Shown here in pieces: positions 1 through 10,838 of a stretch of 64,000 bases of DNA. Numbering within the stretch: the first letter of the stretch is position 1; each line of letters begins with the position of its first letter. Below the pieces are notes generated by a model. It did not search any database and was not told the DNA's origin. It saw only the letters and a program-made list of their open reading frames with translations. Origin of the DNA: Absidia repens (lineage: Eukaryota > Mucoromycota > Mucoromycetes > Mucorales > Cunninghamellaceae); assembly GCA_002105175.1 (NCBI GenBank), contig MCGE01000007.1, forward strand, positions 992,001-1,056,000, in the 5' to 3' direction. A program made the translations under genes and the position numbers.

Positions 1-68
1 GCACAGATGCAGTAAGCAAAAGTGTTCGTAAGCTTCCATTGATAGATCATGTCCTTGTCGTCACTTAC

Positions 69-342
69 ATTCTAAGTAGCCGATGTTCCCTTAGTTTACC
101 GCATAGTTTATGGATTTCTCTCGCCGTCATTTTCAATATTGGCACCATGTCATCTTCACGAATCCTACAAAAATAAAGAATAAATAAAAGCAGATTAGAG
201 GTATGATAATCGTCAAGAGTTGCCTTTACCCTTACCCATTTGAGTTTGGAGGAGCATTGTTCAAGACATCAAGTATAACAATATATTTTGGATCATAAAA
301 GGCGCGAGCCACTCTAGAAACCAGTAATTTTAAAACGTCCAT
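69..342 (-). CDS. TFA1: TFIIE alpha subunit, N-terminal exons (cut by the window edge)
   Basis: Two exons are visible: 342..236, starting ATG with protein MDVLKLLVSRVARAFYD, and 164..69, spliced as ...NSNG-IREDDMVPILK...EHRLLRM. The next intron (donor GTAAGT at 68..63) runs off the window. The pattern (LV-x2-VARAFYD-x6-LD, then EDDMVPILKM, then R-x3-LCGKLREHRLL) matches the winged-helix start of TFIIE-alpha. That protein recruits and regulates TFIIH at RNA polymerase II promoters. The family is about 400-480 residues, so only about one seventh is present; the zinc ribbon and acidic tail lie outside. The ATG at 342 is preceded by a 38-nt run of T on the gene strand (366-403), which is either 5' UTR or part of a 5' intron. 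The assignment rests on pattern memory but is quite specific. Confidence 0.82.
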
Positions 343-365
343 TGAAATCAACAATAAGAACGACG

Positions 366-407
<42 letters not shown>

Positions 408-2445
408 GAGAGCAACAAAAACTTATATTTGGGTTTTTTAAATGTCCGTCGGATTTGAGCCTGAATTTTATCCCCAGAGAGCCCACGACTCAGTTCAAGT
501 TTATGCGGTATAGTAAACTTCAGTGATAAAAGATACAGTTTGGTTAATATAAGTTCCTTGGGAGAGGTTGCAGCTGCCCATCCCAATTTTTTTGGATGCA
601 TCTCAATTTTTTTATTCTGCGCGTCTGAAAATAAATCCGCCTACGTTAAAAATTCTAGCAGCTGTCTCAAAAAAAAATCAACCATTCATCTCAATTTTCA
701 ATCCCTGTCGTCCAGAAAAAATCTCACTTCGACTGAATTAATTGAAACTTCAAAAACTGTAATTATTAGAACTAGAATTCCTTTACTTCATGTCTATAAT
801 AACCTGAACATGCCTCATATGAGGCTCTACGGTATAGCACATGTCTATCTGGGTGCATACATTGAAAGGTAGAGAGAGAATTGGACCACATTTCATATCA
901 AATAACCTAGAGCTGTCAATCAGTCACCAGGTTTAGGGGTGGTGCAAATAGTTATAGATAAGCTAGGAAGCGGTGCGAAATGCCTTATTGCTACGACAAC
1001 GTGCACATTGAGATTCATTTATATGATTGGTCGAACAAGAATATGACAGGCTTTGATAGTAAGTGGTCTTGGACAGCCAACGAGTTCTTGGATACTTCAG
1101 GGAAAACGCGGTCGTAGTGGGTGACCTAGAAAGCAATTATTTCGTAGGACACTCACAATACAGCTCCCATAGCGACATTTGTTCATCATACGATGGATCA
1201 GATAGTATTGCATAAAAAGTATATTTTTATTGAAGCATATATGTAGATACTAAAACTAAAAAAGACAGGCTCACTGTGACAAAGGACTTAATGAAGAATC
1301 TTATGGCAAAAGCATGAGAAAAACTAATGTGAGATTCGATGAGCGGTCAAAACCAATTGAAGGGACAACTGTTATTGAAGGCAACGACGATCAGCATTGA
1401 TCAATAAACGTGAGGGTCGTAAACAAAGGTTCTAATGTACAAGACATGAGAGAGATAAATGGGACATCTTTCATTGAAGCAAATAAAAAGAGACATATTT
1501 TATTCAAACATAGATGCAAATTATAACAACCTTACATTAAACTAAGCAAATGAAGGCTCAAAAAAGCCATATGATGGTGCTCCAAAATCCTGAATCAAAA
1601 TGAAAGGATTCCCCCATGCATGTTGTAATCCCTGAGCTGAAACCCCTTCTAAACTAGTCCTGACACTAATCTAAGGTCATTATAACCTCAAGGAAGTTGA
1701 ATGGCGAAGAAAAAAAAAAAGAGCAGAAAAATGGAAATGGAAAGAAGGAGAGAGCGGAAAAAAATATGTGGGAGTAAATAAAAAAGTTCACGTGGGCGGG
1801 ATTAGAATATATTCCATGTCTGTCGTGCGCTTCTACTGTATGTTCTAACACTAACCTAAGATCACCATAACCTTAAAGGGGTTACAATGATGACGAAAAA
1901 AGAAGAAGAAGAAAAAGAAAGAAAGAAGAAGAAGAAAAAGAAGGAAAGAAAAGAAGAAAAAGAAGGAAAGAAAAGAGAGAACCAAAAAAATAAATATGGG
2001 TAATTTTTATATGGAAGCTTATTTATAACGTAGATATAAACAAACTGGCACCAGCTTTACCAGTGCTAAAAATATTGCTCTACAGTTTTTGACCGATTCG
2101 ATTATATTATACCGTATATATTTTTGCATTGTAGTAGCTCATCGTCAACAAATTAAGAATTGACTATGACCGAGGTTGTGCGCGATGACCCGAGTGCCGC
2201 CCGGTAACATAACCGGCAAGTAAAAAAGAAAGAAAACAAACCGGAAATCTTTTACAATGACTTGGTTGATTGTTTTGTTCCGTCAAGCGCGGGTCCAAAC
2301 CGGCTTTTAACTTCTCGGTCCATCTCTCGTTATCTGAGATGTAAACATGCCTAGAAAACAAGGTTCCCATTCGTCATCTGACGGCATCAATTTTCTTTAC
2401 ATTTGCTCTCTCTGTCATAATCGGTTTGACACACGGTATACAGCA
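343..2445. other. Intergenic region, mostly decayed repeat
   Basis: No convincing gene was found. It holds the 38-A tract (366-403), a decayed module-A-like stretch on the minus strand (about 1205-1400), a clearer minus-strand copy (about 1420-1810) and a purine-rich run (about 1890-1985). The plus-strand ORF at 540-872 starts with TTG and has no recognisable composition. Confidence 0.5.
1420..1810 (-). repeat. Dispersed repeat, module A with pyrimidine tract (minus orientation)
   Basis: Read on the minus strand it starts with CCCGCCCACGTGAACTTTT (ending near 1803). A pyrimidine tract follows, then the module A core (ATGCATGGGGGAATCCTTT, CATTTTGATTCAGG), and the copy ends with a TGAATAAAATATG-like stretch. 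The same leader occurs at about 24930 and 51597 on the plus strand, which defines a subfamily. The copy is diverged. Confidence 0.6.
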
Positions 2446-2456
2446 TATATAAAAAG
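2446..2456 (+). promoter_or_regulatory. TATA-box-like element of the first cysteine-rich gene
   Basis: TATATAAAAAG lies 65 bp upstream of the ATG at 2521, a plausible core-promoter position given a short 5' UTR. Inferred from sequence only. Confidence 0.45.
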
Positions 2457-2520
2457 GGGAGGGTATAAGATGAACCACCCCTATTTTACAATTTACTTGA
2501 AATCGAACTTCAAACTCAGC

Positions 2521-2989
2521 ATGATTCGAACATTTATATTCTGCCTTGTGGCTATTGCCGTCCTTTGCTTTACTGGAATTGCTCATGCTAACCCAGGTAA
2601 AATTTCAAAAAGTTCGAACTTCTATCCGTCACGCTAGTCAAAAAATAGATTTATTCTTATTCTTTTTAATAATAATAGAAGAAACAGAGCAATTCATGAA
2701 ACCGATTTCCGCTATTATGGGAACCAAAATGACGGAAGCTTACCGAGTACCAAAGGTAAACCTCGCATACACATATGTCTTTATTTTACGATGAAACTGA
2801 TCTTTCGCTCCTAAAAAGGCCCATAATTTCTGCCATGCAGGCTATGGTGTATGCCCTGACAGCCACTGTTGTCCTATGGGTGGTGAATGCTGTGATACCC
2901 CAGGGACATGTTGTCCTCGTGACTACTATTGCATGGGCACCCCCAAAAGAACAGGTTGTTGTCCTAACGGTCAGAAATGCAAATTCTAA
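2521..2989 (+). CDS. Small secreted cysteine-rich protein, paralogue 1
   Basis: Three exons: 2521-2596, 2679-2755, 2819-2989; total 107 residues. Exon 1 encodes a signal peptide (MIRTFIFCLVAIAVLCFTG then IAHA, with predicted cleavage after AHA). Exon 2 gives a short linker ending EAYRVPK. Exon 3 gives the mature core, with cysteine pattern C-x6-C-x4-CC-x5-CC-x5-CC-x5-C-x8-CC-x4-C. The repeated CC pairs recall granulin-type folds, but the spacing is not a clean granulin match, so I give no family name. The intron phases (1, 0) are identical to the second copy at 3803-4306, which proves tandem duplication. A role outside the cell (wall, defence or signalling) is inference only. Confidence 0.78.
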
Positions 2990-3698
2990 TATTATTTTTT
3001 TTTGAAAAAAAAAGAAGGCATGAAGCCTTCCCCTCTTTTTTCTTTTTTTTTTTAATTTCAACAATAATAATAAAGAGAGCAGATCATTTTTACATCAGTT
3101 CGGAAAATGATGAACGGAAATTTAAACCTGGTTATTGGAAACACTGCAGGATGGATGAATTGTTTGCTTGGTTTGAAAGAAAGGGAACGGAGGACGGGGA
3201 CTACTGCTATTTAAATTTTGCCTGGCACATCCACCAGCGCAAGCGCAGAATGTTCTTAATTGAACCGGAGAGGTCGGAGCGATCTTGCACACAGGCTCTC
3301 TCTGACACATTCTTTTTGCATCCATATCCATTTTTATCATATCATATTCTTTTTCCTCTTTTTTAATCAATCAATACAGAAAGCAAATACAGGTTGACAT
3401 GATGGTAAAGAGATTGATACTGTTCATGCAATACATACCTTATTATAATCGTTTTCTTTTTTTCCCCCTCATACAAATTGTCGTTTTTTTTTTTTAATGG
3501 TGACTAAAAAAAAAAAAAAAAAAGTCCATTAAATGAAAAAAGGGATTCTGTTTTTGGCCAGTGGATCAAATCCATGCCCCTTTTCCTTCCCTCCCCCGTC
3601 AGAAATTGGGAATGTTTTTCCATATTTTATAGACTGACAAAATGGAAACTAGGGGGTAGCTGGGGTTTAAAAGAAAAAACGGGACTGAGAAATGTCAA
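2990..3698. other. Spacer between the two cysteine-rich genes
   Basis: AT-rich with long T and A runs (for example about 3044-3054 and 3509-3523). An open frame crosses 2977-3366 but starts inside the upstream exon's shadow and shows no family pattern. I see no gene. Confidence 0.5.
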
Positions 3699-3706
3699 TA
3701 TAAATA
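3699..3706 (+). promoter_or_regulatory. TATA-box-like element of the second cysteine-rich gene
   Basis: TATAAATA lies 104 bp upstream of the ATG at 3803. It is the counterpart of the TATA-like box of the first copy. Inference from position and sequence. Confidence 0.4.
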
Positions 3707-3802
3707 CGACTTGGTTCATCCCAATTCCGTTTTTCTTCTCGTCTTTTTTTTTATTCCCTGTTTATCAAATAAATCCATTTCTATCCTAATAATAATTCAA
3801 AA

Positions 3803-4306
3803 ATGAGCAAAACTTTACTCTTCTGTTTGGTTGCCCTTCTCTGCTTCGTTGGACTCATTCAAGCTGCGGAAACACGTACGATATAAAATACATGCATAAA
3901 AGAGGCATATACACGCAATGCTTATTGACTCTATTTTTTTTTTCTTTTCCCGACATCGAATTTTTATATGCTTAATATAAAATGATAGCCGCAAAGACCC
4001 CAATCGCTCCGGTAGCCGTTCTCCAAGGCAAAAAGTTCTTGGAAGCTTACCGAGTACCAAAGGTATGAAAAAAGTGCCGACCACAGAATGAAAAAATTAA
4101 TCACCATTACTTTTGATTAGGCCCATAACTTCTGCCACGCCGGCTATGGTGTCTGTCCCGACAGCCACTGCTGTCCTATGGGAGGTGAATGCTGTGATGT
4201 TCCAGGCACCTGCTGTCCTCGTGACTACCGCTGTGTCAATGGTCCTAACGACCGTCTTGGCTGCTGCCCCAACGGCCAAGATTGTGAATTTGGCGACTAC
4301 TTCTAA
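3803..4306 (+). CDS. Small secreted cysteine-rich protein, paralogue 2
   Basis: Three exons: 3803-3875, 3989-4062, 4121-4306; 110 residues. The signal peptide is MSKTLLFCLVALLCFVGLIQA. A variable linker follows, then the shared EAYRVPK-AHNFCHAGYGVCPDS core and a cysteine-rich end with the same CC spacing as paralogue 1 (C-x6-C-x4-CC-x5-CC-x5-CC-x5-C-x9-CC-x4-C). Exon 3 is the most conserved part, differing mainly at the C-terminus (ends GDYF rather than KF), while the linker has diverged freely. That suggests constraint on the disulfide-bonded core. Same orientation and intron phases as the upstream copy. Function is not recognised; a granulin-like fold is possible. Confidence 0.8.
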
Positions 4307-4524
4307 ACATCATGCTAAAGGAAATCCTTCGTTTGCTTAGTACTACCTATATATCTCCGTCTCCATTTTTCCCTTTCACTCTCATTTACAAAACCTTCTC
4401 TCAATCTCTCTCTCTCACCTTGTCTTTTTTTTTTTTTTTTTTATCTATGAAAAAAATTAATTAATAAGAAATAAAAAAAGCTGGTTTATACGCATATGGT
4501 TCGTCATTGTCAGTACCACTAGTA

Positions 4525-4565
4525 CAGTAACCTACTAAAAAAAACGCACACTTTTTGAAATGCCG
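4525..4565 (+). repeat. Left terminal inverted repeat of the Tc1 element
   Basis: Begins CAGTAACCTACT, contains an 8-A run and the block CGCACACTTTTTGAAATGCC. It is the reverse complement of 5850-5890. Confidence 0.93.
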
Positions 4566-4737
4566 ATGATTTTTTGCATTTTTATTTTTATTTTTATGCC
4601 TTCAATCATTGATCACTGGAGAGACAAACAAAAAAAAAAAAAAAACTATTTTAATGTATAAAAAGGTGAACATATATGGTTTTTATTGATGTAAAAAAAA
4701 TTTAAAATGTCAATACAAAAAAAATAAATAAAGCCGA

Positions 4738-5763
4738 CTACCAACGGGTGCTCATTCCCTCCGCTCTGATGACTGCTTCCATCCTTTCAGGCATGGAATC
4801 GATGAGACCATTGAATTTTTCAGGTGTTATGGAGTCCCAGCACCTAACTATCGCCTGTTCGAATTGTTCGATGCTCATATATGGTGACGTATTTTTATGG
4901 ACTTTGACCTTTAACTTGTACCACAGATTCTCGATCGGATTTAAATCAGGGGACATCGCCGGCCATTCCATTTTCACTATGCCCTTGTTTTCACGCCAGC
5001 GCTTTGGAGCCAGGCTTCGGTGAATTGGGGCACCGTCCTCCATCAATATCATGCCATTATCGTCGGGCCAAAAACGTTCCAAAGGACCTTCGTAAATCTG
5101 ATCTACGAACACCTTCGCTGTGATGCGGCATTTTTTCCCATCTGGTGTCTTGCGCGTGAATACACCAAGCTCAGTCTTCCTTCCGTAGGTGATACCTCCC
5201 CAGACCATAACCGAGATCCTATTACTTTTGAATGTGGGCGCAAGGCAGGTAATATGGTACCTTTCGGCGGTTGTTCGGTAGCAATGGGGACGACGGTATG
5301 CTTTGCCTCTTTCGAAGCTTGCTTCGTCAGTCCACAACACCTTCCTCCACTGTTCCTTGGTCCAGTCCTTGTGTTCCTTTGCGAACTTCAACCTTGCCGC
5401 AATATGCCTAGCGTTAAGAAAGGGCTTTTTTCTTGCCACTCTGCAAAATATGCCCATAGCGCGCAGATACCTACGTAATGTCGACTGATGCACTTTGACT
5501 GTCATTAGCTGCTGGTAATCCTTAAGGTTGCCACGCCGATCTTCGCGCACAAGTCTCTTTAGTTGTCGAGCGTCGCGTTCTGTAAGCTTTTTTCGGCGTC
5601 CTGAACCTTTCCGGCGTTCGTGGCTTCCTGTTTCCTTGACCTTCTCGATTAGCCTGGAAATCGTAGTGCGATGAACCTGAAATTCCTTCGCAATTTTAGT
5701 GGCATTCCACCCAAGTTTATGATATACGAGCACTTCAGCCTTTTGGGTTGTTGATAAAGTCAT
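4738..5763 (-). CDS. Tc1-family transposase (DD34E)
   Basis: A single exon of 341 residues, counted from the first ATG (5763); the open frame extends 10 codons further through a GTG. The N-terminal helix-turn-helix (GWNATKIAKEFQVHRTTISR, residues 18-37) is followed by a basic GSGRRKKLT linker typical of Tc1 proteins. The catalytic triad is visible: D146 in LWTDEASF, D243 in LMEDGAP, and E278 in SPDLNPIENLW, with exactly 34 residues between the second D and the E. The usual length is about 340 residues, so it is full size with no stop or frameshift. It should bind the flanking inverted repeats and catalyse cut-and-paste transposition into TA. Likely functional or recently so. Confidence 0.95.
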   Translation of the reverse strand: MTLSTTQKAEVLVYHKLGWNATKIAKEFQVHRTTISRLIEKVKETGSHERRKGSGRRKKLTERDARQLKRLVREDRRGNLKDYQQLMTVKVHQSTLRRYLRAMGIFCRVARKKPFLNARHIAARLKFAKEHKDWTKEQWRKVLWTDEASFERGKAYRRPHCYRTTAERYHITCLAPTFKSNRISVMVWGGITYGRKTELGVFTRKTPDGKKCRITAKVFVDQIYEGPLERFWPDDNGMILMEDGAPIHRSLAPKRWRENKGIVKMEWPAMSPDLNPIENLWYKLKVKVHKNTSPYMSIEQFEQAIVRCWDSITPEKFNGLIDSMPERMEAVIRAEGMSTRW

Positions 5764-5849
5764 AGTTAACGAAAAAATAATAACGGTTTGCACGAGTCTG
5801 GGGGCGTACAGGTGGCTTTTTTACTGGGGCAGTTTCAGATCACAGGTGG

Positions 5850-5890
5850 CGGCATTTCAAAAAGTGTGCGTTTTTTTTAGTAGGTTACTG
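5850..5890 (-). repeat. Right terminal inverted repeat of the Tc1 element
   Basis: Mirror of 4525-4565 with no mismatch found by eye, followed by the TA duplication at 5891-5892. Confidence 0.93.
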
Positions 5891-5892
5891 TA

Positions 5893-7017
5893 CAGTGTGC
5901 ATACATTTTTTTTATATTTCATACGCTATCGAAAAAATTCCCGATCCAATCAACAAAGCAAGAGGTGCTGAATTTAAAATGAAGGGATTGTTACCCCTGA
6001 GGACTTTGGCCACAGATTTTTTTTTTTTCTTTCTTCAAAATATTTTCTATCGGATAGCCTTAATGGAGTGCTGATAATCTTGGATTAGTATTAGAACTTG
6101 AATCAGGGGCATTTTGAAAAATGCAATACAAATATCATGGGGAAACCCTTTTATTTTGAAATCATGATTTGAGAACCACCACCAGATTCTTTTCTTTAGA
6201 GATGGAACTTTCATTAGCTCAGTTTAGACTTAGTTGTCACTGTTTTATATCTTCAAATGAATAAAATACGTCATGTCTTCTTTACCATCAGCCTCTCTCA
6301 ATACATTTATTTTGTTTTCTATAGGAGAGCTCTTTTCTATCACCCCATCAGATTAGCGTTGACCATCCTAGTTTATGCTTCTTTACACTTCAATAAAATA
6401 TACTCTCCATTTTTATCCACTAACTCTAATTCGCCTTTGTTTCGAGGTCTTCTTGCAATCAAAACACACTTTGAACAAATTATATATAGCATACAAACAG
6501 TCTTTGAGCTTCTGTGCATTTCATACGTTCTCTTTGACATACAAGGCATATCCAAGATTAATTGTTTTTTGTCCTGTTTTTTTTGATAAAAATAACTTGG
6601 TATCTTAGAAATTTATTTTATAAATTTTAGTTGCCGGCAACGATGATCAATGCATAACTACGCTACATAATACACTATTATTCCATGTACGTTAGATAAA
6701 AAATAAATATAAAAAACCTTGTAACTGAAGGCATTCGAAACCATCTGACAATTCTCTAAGATTTCTCAGCAGTATCGAATATTGAACAACTCTGAATTAT
6801 TTTTGCCTCCTACTAGATACACCTTCAACATTTTTTTAATCAAAAACGAGTCCATTTTATTGAAAGAATTTTAATGATATCAAAACCGCTTTGTCACATT
6901 TTGCACTTTTGTAAATTCAATTGACTATCGAGGTCTTGCAGTTTGCGAGTTTTCGTCATAGCGGACCTACTCATAATGGTTGTCCTGGATAATATGAAAG
7001 AATACCATGGCATTATC

Positions 7018-7049
<32 letters not shown>

Positions 7050-7196
7050 AGAGAGAGAGAGAGATCAACAGTTAAAACGATATGATGAAGTGATATAATT
7101 TTTTTTTTATTGATATTGACGAAAATGATACAAAATAAACTAAATAACTGATCTAAATCTAAATCTATATATGGGTAAGGGGGAGGTAGAGATATT
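5893..7196. other. Intergenic region with a dispersed repeat
   Basis: Contains a plus-strand copy of modules A-C (6072-6480), a 29-nt A run followed by GA repeats (7018-7062), and otherwise AT-rich sequence up to the 3' end of TAN1. Open frames here are shadows of the repeat. Confidence 0.5.
6072..6480 (+). repeat. Dispersed repeat, modules A plus C
   Basis: A near-consensus copy: GATAATCTTGGATTAGTATT, then AACTTGAATCAGGGGCATTT, ATCATGGGGAAACCC, TCATTAGCTCAGTTTAG, and TGAATAAAATACGTC near 6257-6271. The downstream part (CTTCAATAAAATATACTC near 6390-6410) resembles 53930-53960, which links module C to A. Confidence 0.65.
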
Positions 7197-8361
7197 TTAA
7201 AGTAAGGCACCAAGGTTATATTTCTTTCGCTGGTAGTAATCCTTTAAGACCGCCATTCCACATACACTTTTGAAGATGGTGACATAGATAACATATTGAG
7301 GATTCTTTAAATCGACCCTATTGAGAGGAAAAAAATTCCAATTAAAAACAGAGATCCATGTACTGTTATATAATCCTTTTTTCAAAGTCAATGCAGGAAA
7401 AACTTACTTGAGATTAGTGGGTAATTGAGGAGCAATGATATTGATGAGTTCTGGTTTGGTGATAGACAGATTGTTTCTAATTTCGGTGACAATAGCAATA
7501 GAGGTGTTGGCGGGTAAATCGGCGATACATTCAGGTAGTACACGGCTGGCAAAACAGTCGCTGATCCGTTCATTAGTGACATGACAGATGTAGTCCAATG
7601 GAATCCAACGCGAGCAGTGGCGAATAGTAGCTGATAATGCTTCCTTTTCCTTTTTGTCATCTAAAGCCATGAGTCGTTTGATCATATCGTCCATAAATTC
7701 CGTCGGTCTGAGGTTCACTCGAAATCGATAAAAAATCAAGCCACTACAAGCTGTGTCAACTGATTGGAAGGTTCGATGCTTTTTGGGGGTTTGTTCAAGT
7801 GTTGTTGATTCGTCGCTGTTATCCTTCTTGTTAGCACTGTCGTCGGTATTAGTGCTATCGTCGTTCGTACTGCTCTTGCCCTGTTGACGAATCTTGTCCA
7901 AATCTTGTACATCCCACTCGCCCTTAAAACGTGTCCAGGTTGATTCATATGATGAATAGTGGGCTAGTTGTGCGTCAAGAACCCGCTGTACTTGTCCCTA
8001 AGTAATAAATGAATAAAAAGGTATTAGAGGTGGTAGTTGTTCCACTTCCAGGTGTACTTACCAAAGCTCTTGTTTCTGCATTAATACCACATGTAATCAT
8101 GATCCCACTGGCAGTTTCCGAGCGTTTGATCAAACTGGAATGTTTTGTCAGAAATCTTTCTTTGAATCTGCCACGAAGAATAGGAATTGTATTTGATACG
8201 GTACTGGTGGTGGTGTTCTTATTGTTGTTCTTTTTTTGTTTTTTGGTGATTGGCGCTGGTGTATTTGTTGTCAACGATGGTTCTTCTGCCTTCGAGTCGT
8301 TTGTTTCGGTGATAGTTATTGTGGCATCATCGACAGGTTTTCTTTTCATTGTGGGTTCCAT
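7197..8361 (-). CDS. TAN1: THUMP-domain tRNA acetyltransferase adaptor, TAN1/THUMPD1
   Basis: Three exons: 8361..8062, 7997..7408, 7317..7197; 336 residues. The N-terminus (MEPTMKRKPV...) is basic and low in complexity, with the ASGIMITCGINAETRAL strand typical of TAN1. A region of about 90 residues follows with a polar Ser/Thr/Asp insert. The THUMP domain ends the protein (TACSGLIFYRFRVNLRP; CSRWIPLDYICHVT; IVTEIRNNLSITKPELI; VDLKNPQYVIYVTIFKSVCG; KDYYQRKKYNLGAL). In yeast and humans the protein delivers tRNA to the Kre33/NAT10 acetylase for N4-acetylcytidine at position 12. Length is close to the family norm (about 290-350). The 3' end faces the repeat at 6 kb; its 5' end is 131 bp from the end of the ECD gene in the same orientation. 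Confidence 0.9.
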
Positions 8362-8492
8362 GATAAATAAAATAAATAAATAATAAGAAGAAAAAAGTAG
8401 GGAAGGGGATGAATGCAAAAAGAATTTTTATTTATTTCAAGGTCCGGTGCTAAACTACAATTTGACAGGTAAAAGAAGAAAAAAAAACTAAT

Positions 8493-10636
8493 CTATTCAT
8501 CATCGACATCATCTTTGTCTGCGGGTAAAGCTATATTGAATTGTCGTAAAAGATTCCCCGCTGGACCAGGAAGACCTTGTTGACCTTTGAAGCTTTCCAG
8601 AACGTTTTGAATAAGATTGAGTTGGACATCCACAGGTGCTGCTTCGTCCTCTTCGTCCTCTACGTCCCCTTCCTCATCATTTGTCGTCGTCCTTGCTATT
8701 CCTGAATTTGTTGAGTCCCTGACAAAAGATCCTCCAATCTTTTCATGGCCTGCAATTTCCCGGTCCATTTCGTTCATAAACGCCTCCAAATCTAATTTAT
8801 CGTCCGTGTTCTTTGATCGTGGCGCTGGTGATGATCCTAACAAAAGAGGTAGGTAAAAAAATATTTATATATGTAGGAGCCGTGTAGAAACGTTTATCAT
8901 GTTAAACTTACCAGGGATTCCTTGGTTTAAAATATCCATAAAAGACGTGAAATCAAATGAGATTTGCTGATTTACGTCTTCTTCAGCATCACCGTATCCA
9001 TTCTGTCGACCAGCAACATCGTCAGCTTCATCATCGTCATCGTCATCCTCGTCACTTTCTTCGTCACTATTGTAAAACAAAGGGCCCATCAACATATGCA
9101 TATATAATGTATTTTCAACCTTTCCTTTCAAACTTACCCAGGTAAATTGACACCTTCCACACCACTAGAGCTATGTTCCAGAAACTGTTCAAATTTCGCC
9201 ATCATGTCTTCCAAATTCACAGGCGGTAAATCATCACCATCACCACCATTATTATTATTCTCTTCCATCAACTCCCCATTCGCATTGTGCTGTGTTGCTG
9301 TATTGTCATGATCCGTTTTCTGAGAAAGCAGCGCATCCAATTCATCAGGGTATACATCCATCCAGTCCACCGCATCTTCTTTACATTGTTTTCGTTTCTT
9401 CACCAAGTCTTCCAAACGTGCCGGTGTGTATTGTTTCAATAACGCATCAATTGTCTGTTTTGAAGTCCGCCCATTCAGAGAGGTAGGTGCCATTTCCAAC
9501 AAATCGTACGTATCCACTTGGTCATTCCCTAACTTCCGTTGTTCTTGTTCGACTGATTCCGCTTCTTCCTCTTTCTTGGCATAAAGCATTTCTAATCCAC
9601 ACATCAGTTTCATCCCCAAATCGGCCGCTTGGAAAGATTCGTCCTGCTTAGATGGTAAATGGCGAAATGGTTTGGGCGCATAGAATTGTTGATGAAGCGT
9701 TTGTGCAAACGTGGTCCGAGTCCAAGGCAAAATCATATCCATACTGTTATTGTTGTTGTTGGGTGGGAATTGGCGCATCGCCGCACATGTTTTCAGTGAT
9801 TCTGGATCCCGTAAATAAAACGCGTCCACCGCCAAAGGTAGAAGTTGAGGGGCTGATAACAGAACATAGGCCGCTTGGGCATTGGCCAAGATGGTTCGTG
9901 TACGATGAATGGCGTGGTCCTGTGATTTTTTCAGCCTGTCGTTGAGCGTCCGTTGGATAGCGTCACTTGCCACGGTTTTAACCATGTCACCTGGTTTCCA
10001 AAGGAGATCAAGGGCGTCTTGTGTTTTCAAGGCATGTTTGGAAGCCGCTGATCCACCGCCATTTGCCATAAAGGTAAAGATATCCGCTGGTGAAGTTGGA
10101 AGTGGAATGATATGTAGTTGACCTTGAAAGATATACACACGGTTATCGCTGTTGCTAGGATCAAGCCAATCGGGTAAATCCAGGGCGGCTTCAATCAGGA
10201 GTACTTCGCCATCATTGTCACTTACAGCAATAATCGCATCTTTGCAATGAATTGAAATGTGATACAGAAGGTGGATAATAAACCATTCATCATTGAGACA
10301 GTCACCAAACCGAGAAAGACCAAATAAAAAAGGGTACTTTGGATCTAATTAAGAAGAGGAAGAAGGTAAGACAAGTGTTGGCTTCAAGTTAGAAAAAAGT
10401 GGGAGAATATATTTACCTTTGAGATCATTGTAAACAGGACGTAGTTTAAATGCATCCTTTTGCCACAAGTGTCCATCAACAAGAGGTGCGATCAGACCGT
10501 CGATATTGGATATGGCATCATAAAGCGCTTGGAGATTGTCCGTTTTGGTATCTCTGGGAGGAAAGTAGATCGAATATTGTATATAGTTGATTTCAGTGCT
10601 AGCGGTGCCATTGAATACATCCCTTAATGTTTCCAT
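8493..10636 (-). CDS. ECD: Ecdysoneless/SGT1 (ECD) family protein
   Basis: Four exons: 10636..10417, 10344..9138, 9066..8912, 8836..8493; 641 residues. The start is METLRDVFNG (10636); the upstream in-frame TTG lies in a poly-T stretch and was not used. The signature blocks are IQYSIYFPP, then FGLSRFGDCLNDEWFIIHLL, DNDGEVLLIEAALDLPDWLD, and SDNRVYIFQGQLHIIP. The C-terminal third is acidic and repetitive (DEESDEDDDDDDEADD), as in the family. ECD proteins act in pre-mRNA splicing and R2TP-assisted assembly (human ECD binds PRPF8 and RUVBL1) and can rescue yeast gcr2 mutants. The length agrees with human ECD (644). It is divergent from RTF2, another splicing-linked gene, with 202 bp between the ATGs. 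Confidence 0.9.
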
Positions 10637-10838
10637 TTGGCGTTTGCTTGTGTCAAAAAGCAAAAAAAAAAAAAAAAAAAAAGAAAAGGCAAAGTTTTTT
10701 TATCCAATAAAAATGGATTTCCCAAAAACAGAAAGCGGGTAGGGCGGAGATTATAAAAAATAGGTATAAAACCCAAATAGTTTTTTGTTTTTAGTCTCCC
10801 TTTTCTCTCTTCTACACATATATACACAACGCAATACA
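10637..10838. promoter_or_regulatory. Shared divergent promoter, ECD and RTF2
   Basis: A 202-bp interval separates two head-to-head ATGs. It contains an A run of about 20 nt (10663-10681) and, on the plus strand, TATAAAA at 10765-10771, 68 bp before the RTF2 ATG. Any coordinated expression is inference. Confidence 0.5.

Larger units (their letters stand above)
4525..5890 (-). mobile_element. Tc1-type DNA transposon, apparently complete
   Basis: A 1366-bp element carries one transposase gene on the minus strand. The ends are 41-bp inverted repeats (4525-4565 and 5850-5890) that match at every base I compared, starting CAGTAACCTACT. They are flanked by TA on both sides (4523-4524 and 5891-5892), the expected Tc1/mariner target duplication. 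The intact reading frame and the matching ends indicate recent insertion. It lies in the spacer downstream of the cysteine-rich gene pair. Confidence 0.93.

Noticed and set aside
540..872. 110-codon ORF divergent to TFIIE
   Set aside because: Begins with TTG, has no ATG-supported start or recognisable composition, and sits in AT-rich decayed sequence.
2977..3366. 129-codon ORF after the first cysteine-rich gene
   Set aside because: Starts in a different frame inside the real last exon and crosses poly-T and poly-A tracts; no family pattern.
4748..5488. Plus-strand ORFs of up to 152 codons inside the Tc1 element
   Set aside because: They are antisense shadows of the transposase frame, without family pattern.
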